Source: JAMXLO01 sp963812475
Lineage (GTDB): Bacteria > Pseudomonadota > Alphaproteobacteria > Acetobacterales > Acetobacteraceae
Length of the DNA: 64,000 bases
NCBI GenBank assembly: GCA_963812475.1
Contig: CAWEVI010000028.1
Span: 122,939-186,938, forward strand
Direction of reading: 5' to 3'
Below, one piece after another: positions 37,203-46,914 of the stretch (positions are counted from its first letter, which is position 1; every line of letters begins with the position of its first letter). Under the pieces are notes generated by a model, which had not been told where the DNA came from, searched no databases, and saw nothing but the letters and a program-made list of their open reading frames with translations. The position numbers were made by a program, and so were the translations under genes.

Positions 37203-39047
37203 TTGACGCTGCTCGGTGGCTGCCCTGTTGCCGCCTTCGAACTGGAGACGGCGCCGCCCATCGCAACCGAGCAGGGCGCACACCCAAACCCGGGTGGCTG
37301 GGTCGACTTCGGGCTGCACGCTCCTGCGGCGCAGACGGTCGATCTGCTGCTGTACGACGTACCGGATGCCAGGATAGCGACCAATACCGTGCCTATGGTG
37401 CGAAATGCCGCCGGGGATTGGGGCGTCCGGGTCCGCGGCTCCGGGATAGGTCTAGGCACGCTTTACATGTATCGCGCGAGCGGAGCCGGAACAGCTGCGC
37501 CGAATGCGCCGTTCGGCACGGTGCTCGACGGAAACATCGTATTTGGCGATCCGTACGCCTATCGCACGCAGGAAGTCCGCTACTCGACAGTGTTCGCCTC
37601 ACCTCCCTTCGTCGATGCCAGTCAGCCGGTCTATGCTGGCGGCGGCAAAAGCGTGGTGTACGACCATGCGGCCGATCCGGCGCCGAGCCATGTCGAAATC
37701 AATCCGGAAGATCTGATCGTCTACGAGCTGCACGTCCAGGACTACACGGCGCAGATTGCCGACCTCGCTCCCGCATCGCGGGGCACGTATGTCGGTCTCG
37801 CGCAAGGCGGCCTCAAAACGCCCGGCGGCCTGGCTGCGGGCATCGATCACCTGGTTGAACTTGGTGTGACCGCTGTCGAACTGATGCCGGTGATGGAGTA
37901 CGACGAGGACACGACGACAGCCCCGGGGCGGATGAACCACTGGGGCTACATGACGACCAACTTTTTCGCGCCCGCGGTGCGTTACGCCACGGCTCCCGAC
38001 AACGAGATCATCGAATTGAAGCGCCTGGTGCAGGCGTTCCATTCCCGTGGCATCGCTGTGTTCATGGACGTCGTCTACAACCACACTGCCGAGGGCGAAT
38101 GGGTCCAGGACGGACACCTTGCCTACAAGTGTTACGGCTTCTGCGTGGATGTGCCCGAGATCTACCGCGGAACCCCGAATGGCGGATTCACCAACTACAG
38201 CGGAACCGGCAACGATGTCGATTTCAGCGGGGGCGATCGGTTTACCAAGAGCCTGGTCGTGGACTCGCTGGCATTTTGGTACACAGCCTATGGGATCGAT
38301 GGGTTCCGATTTGATCTCGCCCGCATGCTGGCTGACGGCTCGTCAAATGCCGCGGACTGGATTGACCAGGATTCTCGGTTTGGTCATGCGCATCTGCATG
38401 CCGAACCGTGGGACCTTGGCGGCCAATGGTGGGACTTCATGGACAGCGCGGGCTGGGATTGGCGGAACAATCGTTGGGCCAAGTGGTTGGGCAAATACCG
38501 GGACGGAGCGCGCCTTTTCTCGAAGAGCGACCTGAAGGATCCCGACACGCTCAAGCGGCTGATAGAGGGCCGTGGCGCCGTGGCAGGTTCCGACGCGGCG
38601 GCCTCGAGCAAGCCCTGGCGGTCGATCAATTTCGTAGCAATTCACGATGGCTACACGCTGCGCGACTGCATGGCCGTCAATGACAACGATGGATCACAGA
38701 ACTGCTGGGACAGCGGCGGCGACGAAGATCTGCGGCGCAGACGCGAAAAACTGCTGCTGGGACTGCTCCTTACGTCCAATGGTGTGCCGCTGCTCCAGGA
38801 GGGGGACGAATTCGGCCGCACCAAGTTGGCCGCGGGGCAGGACGGTGCGCGCAACAGTTGGGATTGGGAGTCCGTCTCGGGTGATGCGGGCGTCAATTCC
38901 ATCAACTGGATCGACTGGGGTCTGAAGGATGGGAATGCCGCCGGATCGACCAATGCGTCCGGGTATGGAAGAGAATTGTCGGACTGGACCGAGGGACTGG
39001 CGACGCGCTCGACGAAATCGACGAAGTCGGTCAGCGGTTTGTCCTGA
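37203..39047 (+). pseudogene. GH13 glycogen-debranching/isoamylase-like enzyme, 3' truncated at a junction
   Basis: An isoamylase/pullulanase-like GH13 protein: N-terminal CBM48-like domain (HPNPGGWVDFGLHAPAAQ) and a TIM barrel with DLIVYELHVQDYT, DVVYNHTAEG, nucleophile Asp in GIDGFRFDLARML, acid Glu in HAEPWDLGGQ and HDGYTLRD. The typical C-terminal beta domain is missing. After GRELSDWTEGL the frame runs into antisense DNA of a MetE-like gene and stops. The breakpoint is about 38999. The N-terminus is unclear: the open frame starts at TTG 37203, in-frame codons upstream read as a signal peptide (LTLLGGC), and an ATG with a ribosome site at 37162 is in another frame. Confidence 0.8.
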
Positions 39048-39709
39048 TAGGAGAGATGCCGTTCCATCGCCAGGTCCGGCGCGTCGATCTGCAGCAGATA
39101 GCCGTGCGCGACGATTGTCTCGTATTCCACCTGCAGTGCGCGTCCGAGCGCATCGAGATAGGAATCCTCGGTGTCGTACCAGGCATTGCGCATCGCGGCG
39201 GCGATGATGCCGGGCGAGGGCGCTGTCATGAACGGTTCGACAAAACCGCCGCCTGCCGCATTCAGCGCGCCGCGGAAATCCTTGCACTCGGCTTCCACCA
39301 TCGCGCGATCCAGATAGCGTACCTCACCCACCGCCTCGGGCACACCACCGGTGTTGCTGACCAACTCGTTGACCGAGTCATGCGCCGCCTTCCAAGCGCT
39401 GAAGGCTGGGTAGTGCGCGACATCGGCGAACGTCCGGCGCGCCCAGCCACCGCCGAATCCGCTCATGCGATGGCGGACATAAAGGAAGAACGCCTCGCGC
39501 TGCTGTTCGCCGTTATTGCCGATATCGACGCCGGCGGCGATCTGCTTTGCAACGACATCGTGCACCGCGGCTCTGCCGACAGTGTCCAGAGTCGCGGGAT
39601 CGACCGCCTCGCCGCGCGCACGCCGGACATAGAGCGCAGTCAGTTCGGCCGGGCGCGGCAGACTGCCGGTATGCGTGGTCAGGATGCGATCCTGGCTGAT
39701 GAGCATCAT
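39000..39709 (-). pseudogene. MetE C-terminal-like (epoxyalkane:CoM transferase-type) gene, 3' truncated at the same junction
   Basis: From ATG 39709 (or 39706), behind GGGAGGA, the protein begins TTHTGSLPRPAEL, the signature of cobalamin-independent methionine synthase II-like enzymes. The first ~235 residues look normal to HLSYQDKPLTDFVDFVERV. Beyond that the frame is antisense of the GH13 gene, so the zinc-binding C-terminal third expected in this family (with an HVCWG-like motif) is absent. The two genes meet tail to tail within a few bases of 39000. Almost certainly inactive. Confidence 0.82.
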
Positions 39710-39799
39710 CGTGTCCTCCCGGTTACGGGATGCTCAGGTGCGTGCCTTACGGTGTCAAATGCTGACCGCATGCGGCCTGCGGGGATAACAAGAAACACT

Positions 39800-39828
39800 G
39801 TCATCCCCGCGAAAGCGGGGACCAGGGA
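39800..39828. repeat. REP-like hairpin (GTCATCCCCGC type)
   Basis: GTCATCCCCGCGAAAGCGGG followed by GACC, a single stem-loop unit of the widespread GTCATYCCCGCGAAAGCGGG class. It lies just downstream of the dcyD-like stop and may act as a transcript end. Confidence 0.75.
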
Positions 39829-39835
39829 TGTTGTG

Positions 39836-40846
39836 CTAGCCCGCCATCGCCTGTTCGAATACGCCGGTATAGCCGAACAGGCCGACCGCGCCGCCGGTGT
39901 GCAGGAACACCACCGTCTCGCCCTTACGGATTTCGCCCTTGCGGATCAGATCGATCAGCCCGGCCATCGCCTTGCCGGAATAAACCGGATCCAGCAGCAC
40001 GCCCTCCAACCGCGCCAGCATCAGCACCGCCTCGGTCATGCCCGGCGTCGGCTGGCCATAGCCCGGGCCGACGTAATCGCAGTTCGCCATCACCGCCGAG
40101 CGCGCAATCCCGCCGCGCATGCCGACAAAGTCGGCGGTCGCTTCCGCCAGGCGGTGCACATTCGCCTCCTGCGCGTCCTTCGGCAGCCGGACGCCAATGC
40201 CGAGCACCGGAACTCCGGCGTTCATGCCTTCCAACCCGACGACCAGGCCAGCCTGCGTGCCCGCACTGCCCGTGGCGGTCACCACGCGGTCGATCGTCAG
40301 GCCCATCTCATCGACCTGCTGCATCAATTCCTGCGCGCATGAGACATAGCCCAGCGCGCCGACCCGGTTGGAGCCGCCGCCCGGGATCACATACGGCTTC
40401 TCGCCCGCTTCCCGCAGCGCCGCACCCTTCGCCTCGATCGCGGCATTCATGTCGGTCGCGCCTGGTCGGTACTCGATCGCCGTGTCGAACAGCCGATCGA
40501 GCAATACATTGCCGCTGTTCAGGTAGTCGCGATCGTTGGTGTCGATCCGGTGCTCCAGCAATGCGGTGCAATTCATGCCGAACCGCCTTGCCACAGCGGC
40601 GGTCTGGCGCACGTGATTGGATTGCACCGCACCCTGCGTCACCAGATGGTCGGCGCCCTGCGCCTTCGCCTCGCCCACCAGGAACTCCAGTTTTCGGACT
40701 TTGTTGCCGCCGGTGGCGACCACCGTGCAGTCATCGCGCTTGATCCAGATTTCCGGTCCGCCGAGATGGCGGCTGAGGTTCTCCAATTTCTCCAGCGGCG
40801 TGGGGGTGGGGAACAGGCGGACACGGGGGAAACGGGCGAGATGCAT
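39836..40846 (-). CDS. dcyD: D-cysteine desulfhydrase / ACC deaminase-family PLP enzyme
   Basis: 336 residues of the fold-type II PLP family, starting at ATG 40846 (the longer frame to 40921 is not needed). The PLP lysine is in GGNKVRKLEFL, and the QGAVQSNHVRQTAAVA segment is the substrate loop. ATGSAGTQAGL binds PLP phosphate. Candidate reactions are D-cysteine desulfhydration, L-cysteate sulfo-lyase (CuyA) or ACC deamination; sequence alone does not decide. Confidence 0.83.
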   Translation of the reverse strand: MHLARFPRVRLFPTPTPLEKLENLSRHLGGPEIWIKRDDCTVVATGGNKVRKLEFLVGEAKAQGADHLVTQGAVQSNHVRQTAAVARRFGMNCTALLEHRIDTNDRDYLNSGNVLLDRLFDTAIEYRPGATDMNAAIEAKGAALREAGEKPYVIPGGGSNRVGALGYVSCAQELMQQVDEMGLTIDRVVTATGSAGTQAGLVVGLEGMNAGVPVLGIGVRLPKDAQEANVHRLAEATADFVGMRGGIARSAVMANCDYVGPGYGQPTPGMTEAVLMLARLEGVLLDPVYSGKAMAGLIDLIRKGEIRKGETVVFLHTGGAVGLFGYTGVFEQAMAG

Positions 40847-40984
40847 GAAATCTCCTGCTGACTGCGCGGGTTGGCTGTAATGTCCCGCATCCTGCCGCGT
40901 CGGACAACGCGAGGGGGTCACCTCACGGTGACAAAGGGCACCGACACCCCCAGATCAGGATTACTTCGGTTGGTGGAGAGATAC

Positions 40985-41908
40985 ATGCATATCCTGCGAC
41001 GCCATGGCTGGGAACTGCCGGAGTGGTTGGTGACACCGGAGGCGCTGGTGATGGGCCGCCGGACCGCGCTGGCGGGTGCCGGCTCACTGGCTCTGGCTGG
41101 GACTGCACTGGCGCAGCGGGACGGCGCACCTGCGCGCAATCCCAAATACGTTCCTGGCCGCGACATCACGGCAGAGAAATACGCGACGACCTACAACAAT
41201 TACTACGAATACAGCGATGGCAAGAACCTGTGGGAGGACGCTCAGGCTTTGAAGCAGCGCCCGTGGACGATCAGCCTGGAGGGGCAGCTCAAGGAGCCGC
41301 GAACCCTCGGCATCGATGACCTGCTGAAGCAGGTCCAGTTCGAGGAGCGCGTCTATCGCCATCGCTGTGTCGAGGCCTGGGCGATGACCGTGCCGTGGAC
41401 CGGCTTCCCGCTGAGCGAGTTGCTCAAGATCGCCGAACCGTTGGGATCGGCGAAGTACGTCGTTTTCGAGACAGCGCAGGACAAGACGATGCCCGGCCTG
41501 CGCTCGCCGTTCTATCCCTGGCCCTACATCGAGGGGCTGGCGATCGACGAGGCGGCGAACGACCTTGCATTCATTTCCACAGGGCTCTACGGGAAGCCGC
41601 TTCCGCCCCAGAACGGTGGACCGATCCGACTGACAACACCTTGGAAATACGGCTTCAAGTCGGCCAAGGCGCTGGCAAAGATCAGCTTCACCGACAAGCG
41701 GCCCGTCAATTTCTGGCAGGCGATCCAGTCGTCCGAATACGGCTTCTGGGCGAACGTCAACCCGGCTGTGGCACATCCCCGCTGGAGCCAGGCGCGCGAG
41801 CGTCTGCTCGGCAGCAATGAGATGGTGCCAACCCAGATTTACAACGGCTATGGTGAGTTCGTAGCCTCACTGTATTCCGACCGAACGAACGAGAAGCTGT
41901 TCATGTGA
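40985..41908 (+). CDS. msrP: Protein-methionine-sulfoxide reductase catalytic subunit MsrP (YedY)
   Basis: 307-residue periplasmic molybdopterin enzyme that repairs oxidised methionine. A Tat signal is present (MGRRTALAGAGSLALAGTALA). The molybdenum-binding Cys lies in YRHRCVEAWAM and the family-typical WTGFPLSELLKIAEP follows. I start at the ATG at 40985. The gene is followed, with a four-base overlap, by a small membrane protein rather than by a recognisable MsrQ heme subunit. Confidence 0.93.
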   Translation: MHILRRHGWELPEWLVTPEALVMGRRTALAGAGSLALAGTALAQRDGAPARNPKYVPGRDITAEKYATTYNNYYEYSDGKNLWEDAQALKQRPWTISLEGQLKEPRTLGIDDLLKQVQFEERVYRHRCVEAWAMTVPWTGFPLSELLKIAEPLGSAKYVVFETAQDKTMPGLRSPFYPWPYIEGLAIDEAANDLAFISTGLYGKPLPPQNGGPIRLTTPWKYGFKSAKALAKISFTDKRPVNFWQAIQSSEYGFWANVNPAVAHPRWSQARERLLGSNEMVPTQIYNGYGEFVASLYSDRTNEKLFM

Positions 41909-42213
41909 TTGCCCAACGGATCCTTGCTGTCCTGGCTGCCATGCTGCTGGTCGGATCAGTGGCCCTGGCGATGCTTGGCCCGCCATCTGTTCCGCTCGGC
42001 CAGGCGCTGTTCATGCTTGATCACGACCTGATGAACCTCCTGCACAGCAGCATCGAACAGCACATGTCGGCATGGCTGTGGAACAATGTGGCCATGCCAT
42101 TGATGGTGCGCCCTGCATGGCTGGTGCCGGCTGCTCTGGGGCTGATCTGCGGGGGCATTTCGCTCTCGCTTGCCACACGCAAATCGGTGCACCGGTCGCA
42201 CCGGCGAAGCTAA
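41905..42213 (+). CDS. Small membrane protein downstream of msrP
   Basis: 102 residues from a GTG overlapping the msrP stop. Two clear membrane helices: residues 5-27 (ILAVLAAMLLVGSVALAMLG) and about 66-88. A polar, histidine-containing loop between them includes LDHDLMNLLHSSIEQHMSAW. A basic C-terminal tail follows. It is not an MsrQ homologue by length (MsrQ is about twice as long and rich in heme-ligand helices). The tight overlap suggests a partner of MsrP; its function is unknown. Confidence 0.7.
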   Translation: MIAQRILAVLAAMLLVGSVALAMLGPPSVPLGQALFMLDHDLMNLLHSSIEQHMSAWLWNNVAMPLMVRPAWLVPAALGLICGGISLSLATRKSVHRSHRRS

Positions 42214-42488
42214 GATTGGGTGGATCGCGCAACGACATCCCTGGCCATCCAGCCTTCAGCATCCCTGGGCCAGCCGGGCGGTATTCTATCGGCGACGTCG
42301 AATCCGTTCCGGAAACTTGCCGCGGCACTGACGCATATGCGGAATCGGTCTCCCGTAAGCTGCTGAATTATCAGCAGAAATTGGAACATCTGCACAATTG
42401 TCGAGCGCGCGATCTGATATAATGCTTCAATTGGCAGCCGTACACCCTTACTTGTAGCCGAGCGAAGCATGCAACTCCGGGTCGCGCC

Positions 42489-45118
42489 GTGCAGCGTGAC
42501 GCCACCGTCAGGTCAGGTGCTGATATAAAGCCAACTGAAACTGCGCCCCCGACGGCGGCCGATGCAACGCACTCCCCGGACCGTCAAGGATCGGACCAGC
42601 CGCAGGACGCCACCTACCAGTCGCAGAAGATGGAATCGCTGGTGCGGCTGACAGGCGGGTTGGCTCACGATTTCAACAATCTTCTTACCGTTGTGATCGG
42701 CAACGCCACCGCCCTGCGGCTGGACGCCGAGGCCCGTGGCGACGCCAAGGGAATTCGGCGCGCGGAGATGATTGAATGCGCCGCCGAACGCGGCGGCAGA
42801 ATGTCGGGCCAGCTCCTCGCTTTTTCCCGAAACCAGATGCTCCGCCCCGAGTTCGATCTCGGCCTACAACGCGCTCTCCGCGATGCACGAATTGCTCGGG
42901 CAGGCGGCCGGCGAGGCCGTGCGCATCCACCTGCTGGCGGACGACGATCTCTGGAACTGCCGCGTCGACCCAGGGCAACTGGATTCGGCAATCCTGAATC
43001 TGGTGCTGAATGCACGGGACGCTATGCCTGTCGGCGGGAGCATAACGATATCCTGCCATAACCAGACGATGAGCCTTGAACCTGGCGGAGATACGGAGCG
43101 GTTATCCGGTGATTACGTTCGGATAGATATCAAGGACACCGGAACAGGGATTCCGCCAGAGCTGTTGGGAAGAGTCTTCGAACCATTCTTCACGACCAAG
43201 GCGATTGGCAAAGGAAGTGGGCTTGGTCTTGCCCAGGTGCACGGATTTGCCGGTCAATCCGGGTGGCTGGGTCGACCTCGAGAGTCAGGTCGGGAGCGGC
43301 ACGACCGTGTCACTTTATCTGCCCCGCGCCATCGATCCAATATCCGCCCCTCAAGCTCAGGCGGCCTGGCCGGCACCGATCGGCAACCAACTGACCGTAT
43401 TGGTGGTGGAGCCGGACGCCGATGTTCGCAGCACGATCTGCGAAATTCTGGTCCTGTCCGGCTATCGTGCGCTCGCCGCGACAAACGCATCCGGCGCCCT
43501 GGCCTATCTGGCCTCGGATGAGCCGGTGCATGTCCTGTTCACCGAGGTTCGGCTTCCTGGCAGCGTCGCCGGCACGGTTTTGACTGGCGACGCGCGTCGC
43601 ATGCGACCCGGACTTCGCATCCTGCTGACCTCGAGTTCCGCAGAAGAGGCGGCTCACGAAGAGCACGGTGACGACAAGGGCTTCGAGATCCTGATGAAGC
43701 CCTATCAGGCATCCGACGTTGTGCGTGTGGTGGGCGCTCTTCTGAAGAGCGATACCTTTTCCACCGAAACGGAACAGCTATTGGCGGAGGCCCGTGATCA
43801 TGCGCCTCTGATGACACCGCTGAGCCCACCCGGCCCCATCGCGGGAGCGTCTGACCCCGGTCGAGCCGCCGATCCGCAGCAATTGCCATCGGCTGGATCA
43901 CGGAGGAACGCGATCCGCCTGGGCGTCATGCCGTTCAAGATCATCGGCTCGCCAATCCAGAGTGGGCTCTCGCTGGGACTGGCCGAGGAGATCACCGGCG
44001 CGTTCTCGCGATTTCGCTGGATCACCTGTGTTGCGCCGGCGTCCGTCGCCGCCGTTGCCAACGAGCCGGTGGGACAGACCGCACGGTGGCAGCAGCTTGA
44101 TCTGGACTTTGTCGTCGAGGGCACGCTCCGAACGAAAGGCAACGAGATTCGAATTCTGGCGCGGCTGCTGAACATGCGTGGATCCGGCGAGATAATCTGG
44201 GCAAGACGTTTCAATAGCAACCTGCGGAACATTCTCAACCTGGAAGACGAGATTGCGTCCGAGACGGTGGCACAGGTCGCGCCGGAGCTGCTCGTCTGGG
44301 AAGGCGAGAAGGCGGCGTCACGCCCTCAGGTGGATCCGACTGCCTATGACCTGATGCTGCGCGCCATTCCGGCGATCTATCGCCTGGACAAGACCGGTTT
44401 TCGAGCGGCGGGCTCGCTGTTGGAGAGGTCGCTGGAGCTGGATCCCTCCAGCGCTGCGTGCCATTCGTGGCTGGCCCACTGGTACCTGCTGTCGATCGGT
44501 CAGGGCTGGGCAACCGATATGGCCGAGGCGGTGCGCTACGCCGACCAACTTGCACAGCGCGCGGTCGTGCTCGACCCCGGCGACGCCCGCGCCTTCACCG
44601 TGGCCGGACATATTCGGGCCTTCTTGCACAGGGAGGCCGGGGAGGCGCTTGGCCTGCATGAACGGGCGATCGCGTTGAATCCCAATCTTGCACTCGCATG
44701 GTGCTATTCCGGGCTGGCGCACAGCTATCTGGGATTGCATACGGACGCTATTCGTCACATCCAGCGCGCGCGGCGGCTCTCCCCCCACGATCCGCATGGC
44801 TTCTTCTTCGACATGGCATTGGTGATGCCGTTCCTGCTCACGGGCGACTACGAAATTGCCGCGCAGCTCGGCAGACGAGCCCGTGAAGCGCACCCCGGAC
44901 TTTCATCCACTTACAAGGGATTGCTTTCTGCCGTCGGGAAGCTTGGGTTGGCGAGCGAAGCGGCCACGCTGCGGGATGCGCTGTTGGGGCTGGAACCGCA
45001 GTTTTCGATCCAGGAAGCGATAGACCGATCGCCCTTGTTGCGGCACGAGGACCTCGACAGTTATGCCGAGGGCCTGCGGTTGGCAGGCATCCCCGAACGG
45101 TCTGGACTGGCGACCTGA
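42489..45118 (+). pseudogene. Hybrid histidine kinase with receiver and TolB/TPR-like output, two frame disruptions
   Basis: Three overlapping frames build one protein. First, a kinase dimerisation domain (LAHDFNNLLTVVIG) to about 42850. Then an ATPase domain (ILNLVLNARDAMP, GSGLGLAQVHGFAGQSG) in a second frame to about 43263. Then GGWVDLESQVGSGTTVSLYL, a receiver domain and a long C-terminal module in a third frame. One extra base near 42852 and one near 43264 explain both shifts; the repaired product is about 875 residues. The receiver has Glu instead of the phospho-Asp (LFTEVRLPG). The tail (RLGVMPFKIIG, FVVEGTLRTKGNEIRILARL, then TPR-like repeats) resembles the TolB/TPR module of CadC-like or adenylate-cyclase-like regulators. 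Confidence 0.8.
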
Positions 45119-45136
45119 AGCGAGAGCAGCAGTCGA

Positions 45137-45925
45137 TCAGCCGGCGGCGCTGGCGCTAATTTTGCTGACCGGACAAACGCCGTGGCGGCGTTTCCTGGCC
45201 GCCACCGCATAAGCGCCGAACTCCCGGTCGGGATGCTGGTTCGGCGCGACAATGGTCTCCTGATACGCGCCCCAGTCCCTGTCGCTCATGGCGGCCATGT
45301 TGGGCACGATGGATGTGGAACTGAGCGTGTGCTCGGCATAGGCCTCGCGCGGCAGAGGCTGCACCTGGACCAATGGGAAATCGGCCCTGAGACGTACCGG
45401 TTTATGCGTCTGGGTCAGACGAAGATTGGTGAACAGTGGACCGAACCAGCGGTCCGTTTCGACGATGCCTTCGTACAGACTGTAGCCGCCGGGGGTGGGG
45501 AGATTGGCCGGCGGGCGTATCAGCAGGCTCCAGTCTTCGGCGGTGCGTGCCATCAGTCCGGTCCAGATCTGCACGGCCCCGGGCTCCGGCAGAGCCGTCA
45601 GGAACGGGGGTGCGCAGCCCTGCAACGCCCCGGGCGCAACGTTGTCGAAGCTGCGAGAGAAGTCAGGAAATTGGGCGGACGGCGATAGCGGCATCCAGTC
45701 GGCAGCCCCGTCGAAATGCCAGAACAGGTCGTGTCCGTCCCAGATCAATTGCAGATCCATGGGCGGGAACACCCACCACCCGTAACCGGCCGCACTCGTG
45801 ACTGCGTCGCAGTAACGATATGCGCGCGTCGGGAGCGTTCCAGCGGCCGCCCGATCCGCACGCTGCGGTGCCCGAGCCTGTTCGATCAGGCGATGAAACT
45901 GCAGCAGCGGATCGGAGCGCATCAT
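45137..45925 (-). CDS. Conserved protein of unknown function (DUF6065-like)
   Basis: 262 residues from ATG 45925 (MMRSDPLLQFHRL). No signal peptide. It is rich in Trp, Tyr and Pro (YRYCDAVTSAAGYGWWVFPP, LIWDGHDLFWHFDGAADW, ETDRWFGPLFTNLR). The ending has two spaced Cys-free basic stretches and a CPVSK motif. From memory it resembles the family labelled DUF6065; I cannot verify this. A 67-residue peptide gene lies 88 bases upstream on the same strand and is the natural partner. Confidence 0.6.
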   Translation of the reverse strand: MMRSDPLLQFHRLIEQARAPQRADRAAAGTLPTRAYRYCDAVTSAAGYGWWVFPPMDLQLIWDGHDLFWHFDGAADWMPLSPSAQFPDFSRSFDNVAPGALQGCAPPFLTALPEPGAVQIWTGLMARTAEDWSLLIRPPANLPTPGGYSLYEGIVETDRWFGPLFTNLRLTQTHKPVRLRADFPLVQVQPLPREAYAEHTLSSTSIVPNMAAMSDRDWGAYQETIVAPNQHPDREFGAYAVAARKRRHGVCPVSKISASAAG

Positions 45926-46013
45926 GGCGGCCACGCCTTCAAAGTGTAGTGCCGGGCATCGGGGGGCGTCGATATTCCCCGACGATGCAGTCACAGTCTT
46001 CGGAATTGTCGTT

Positions 46014-46217
46014 TTACTTGCCAGACCGGAGGCGGAATCCCGCACCGAAGCTGATACGACCGCTGTCGGCGACATTCGGACCCGAGGACACCGGCGGCGG
46101 CAGGGAAACGCTTGATTGCGAGCCGGCAACGGCCAGACCGCGCAGCGGCTCCGGATGCGGTAGTCCACCAATATCGGCGGAAACAATGGTGTTCGGCGCA
46201 TAAATGGAGTTGGTCAT
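46014..46217 (-). CDS. Small peptide gene (67 residues) upstream of the DUF6065-like gene
   Basis: ATG at 46217 preceded by AAAGGGA at a good distance. The peptide begins MTNSIYAPNTIVSADIGG and ends FGAGFRLRSGK, with a serine/proline-rich centre (SQSSVSLPPPVSSGP) and no cysteine or membrane segment. It could be a precursor peptide or an intrinsically disordered partner of the downstream protein. No family is recognised. Confidence 0.5.
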   Translation of the reverse strand: MTNSIYAPNTIVSADIGGLPHPEPLRGLAVAGSQSSVSLPPPVSSGPNVADSGRISFGAGFRLRSGK

Positions 46218-46482
46218 GGACTGTCCCTTTCAATATTCGTGCAGTTCCAAAAGCCCTGGTAGTCGGAAGCACTCGGTGGCGGTCGGGGGCAGGAACTGAC
46301 GCTTGTTTAGCTCACGAATAAGTGATCATGCAAGCTAAATCTCACGCAATCGTGATGCAACTTAAGGATGCAGGAGAGCGACGCGCTTGTTATCCGTTCG
46401 GGAGCAGAACCAAGAGTGGTCGAAGGGGGCAAGTGGTCTGCGGCTGTCATGCCAACAAGCCCCCGGAAGGACCTCGGCGCGT

Positions 46483-46914
46483 TTACGCCACGAGCCGCTG
46501 CGCGATCGCGATCACCCGGTGCGCCTCGCTCCACAGACCGAAGTCGTCCAGCGCATCCAGCGGCGCCCAAACCGCCTCGGTCACGTCAGTGTCGGCAACC
46601 GGCTCACCTGCCACCCACTCCGCGGCGAAATCGATGATCGTGTAGTGGAACCGCACCCGGCCCGTCTCGTCGTGACGGATGTTGTCCACGGTCGCAGCGA
46701 AATGCAGCTTGCCCACCTCGATGCCGGTTTCCTCCAGCAGTTCGCGACGCGCGGCATCCTCGGTGGTCTCGCCTAATTCCTGCGCGCCGCCGGGCAGCGT
46801 CCAGGAGCCGATATTCGGCGGCTTGCCGCGGCGAACCAGCAGGACGGTATTGCCCTTGATGACCACGATCCCGATCCCGACGATGGGCCGAGCGGGATAC
46901 TCCCGGTCGCTCAT
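46483..46914 (-). CDS. Nudix hydrolase
   Basis: 143-residue Nudix-fold protein. The Nudix box runs from GGAQELGETTEDAARRELLE into ETGI (about residues 42-65), with the metal-binding Glu cluster REL-EE intact. The early VLLVRRGKPPNIGSWTLPGG is typical of ADP-ribose pyrophosphatase/NUDT-type enzymes. The start overlaps the upstream DUF4340 stop (ATGA), placing it at the end of the Gld-like ABC operon. Substrate unknown. Confidence 0.9.
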   Translation of the reverse strand: MSDREYPARPIVGIGIVVIKGNTVLLVRRGKPPNIGSWTLPGGAQELGETTEDAARRELLEETGIEVGKLHFAATVDNIRHDETGRVRFHYTIIDFAAEWVAGEPVADTDVTEAVWAPLDALDDFGLWSEAHRVIAIAQRLVA

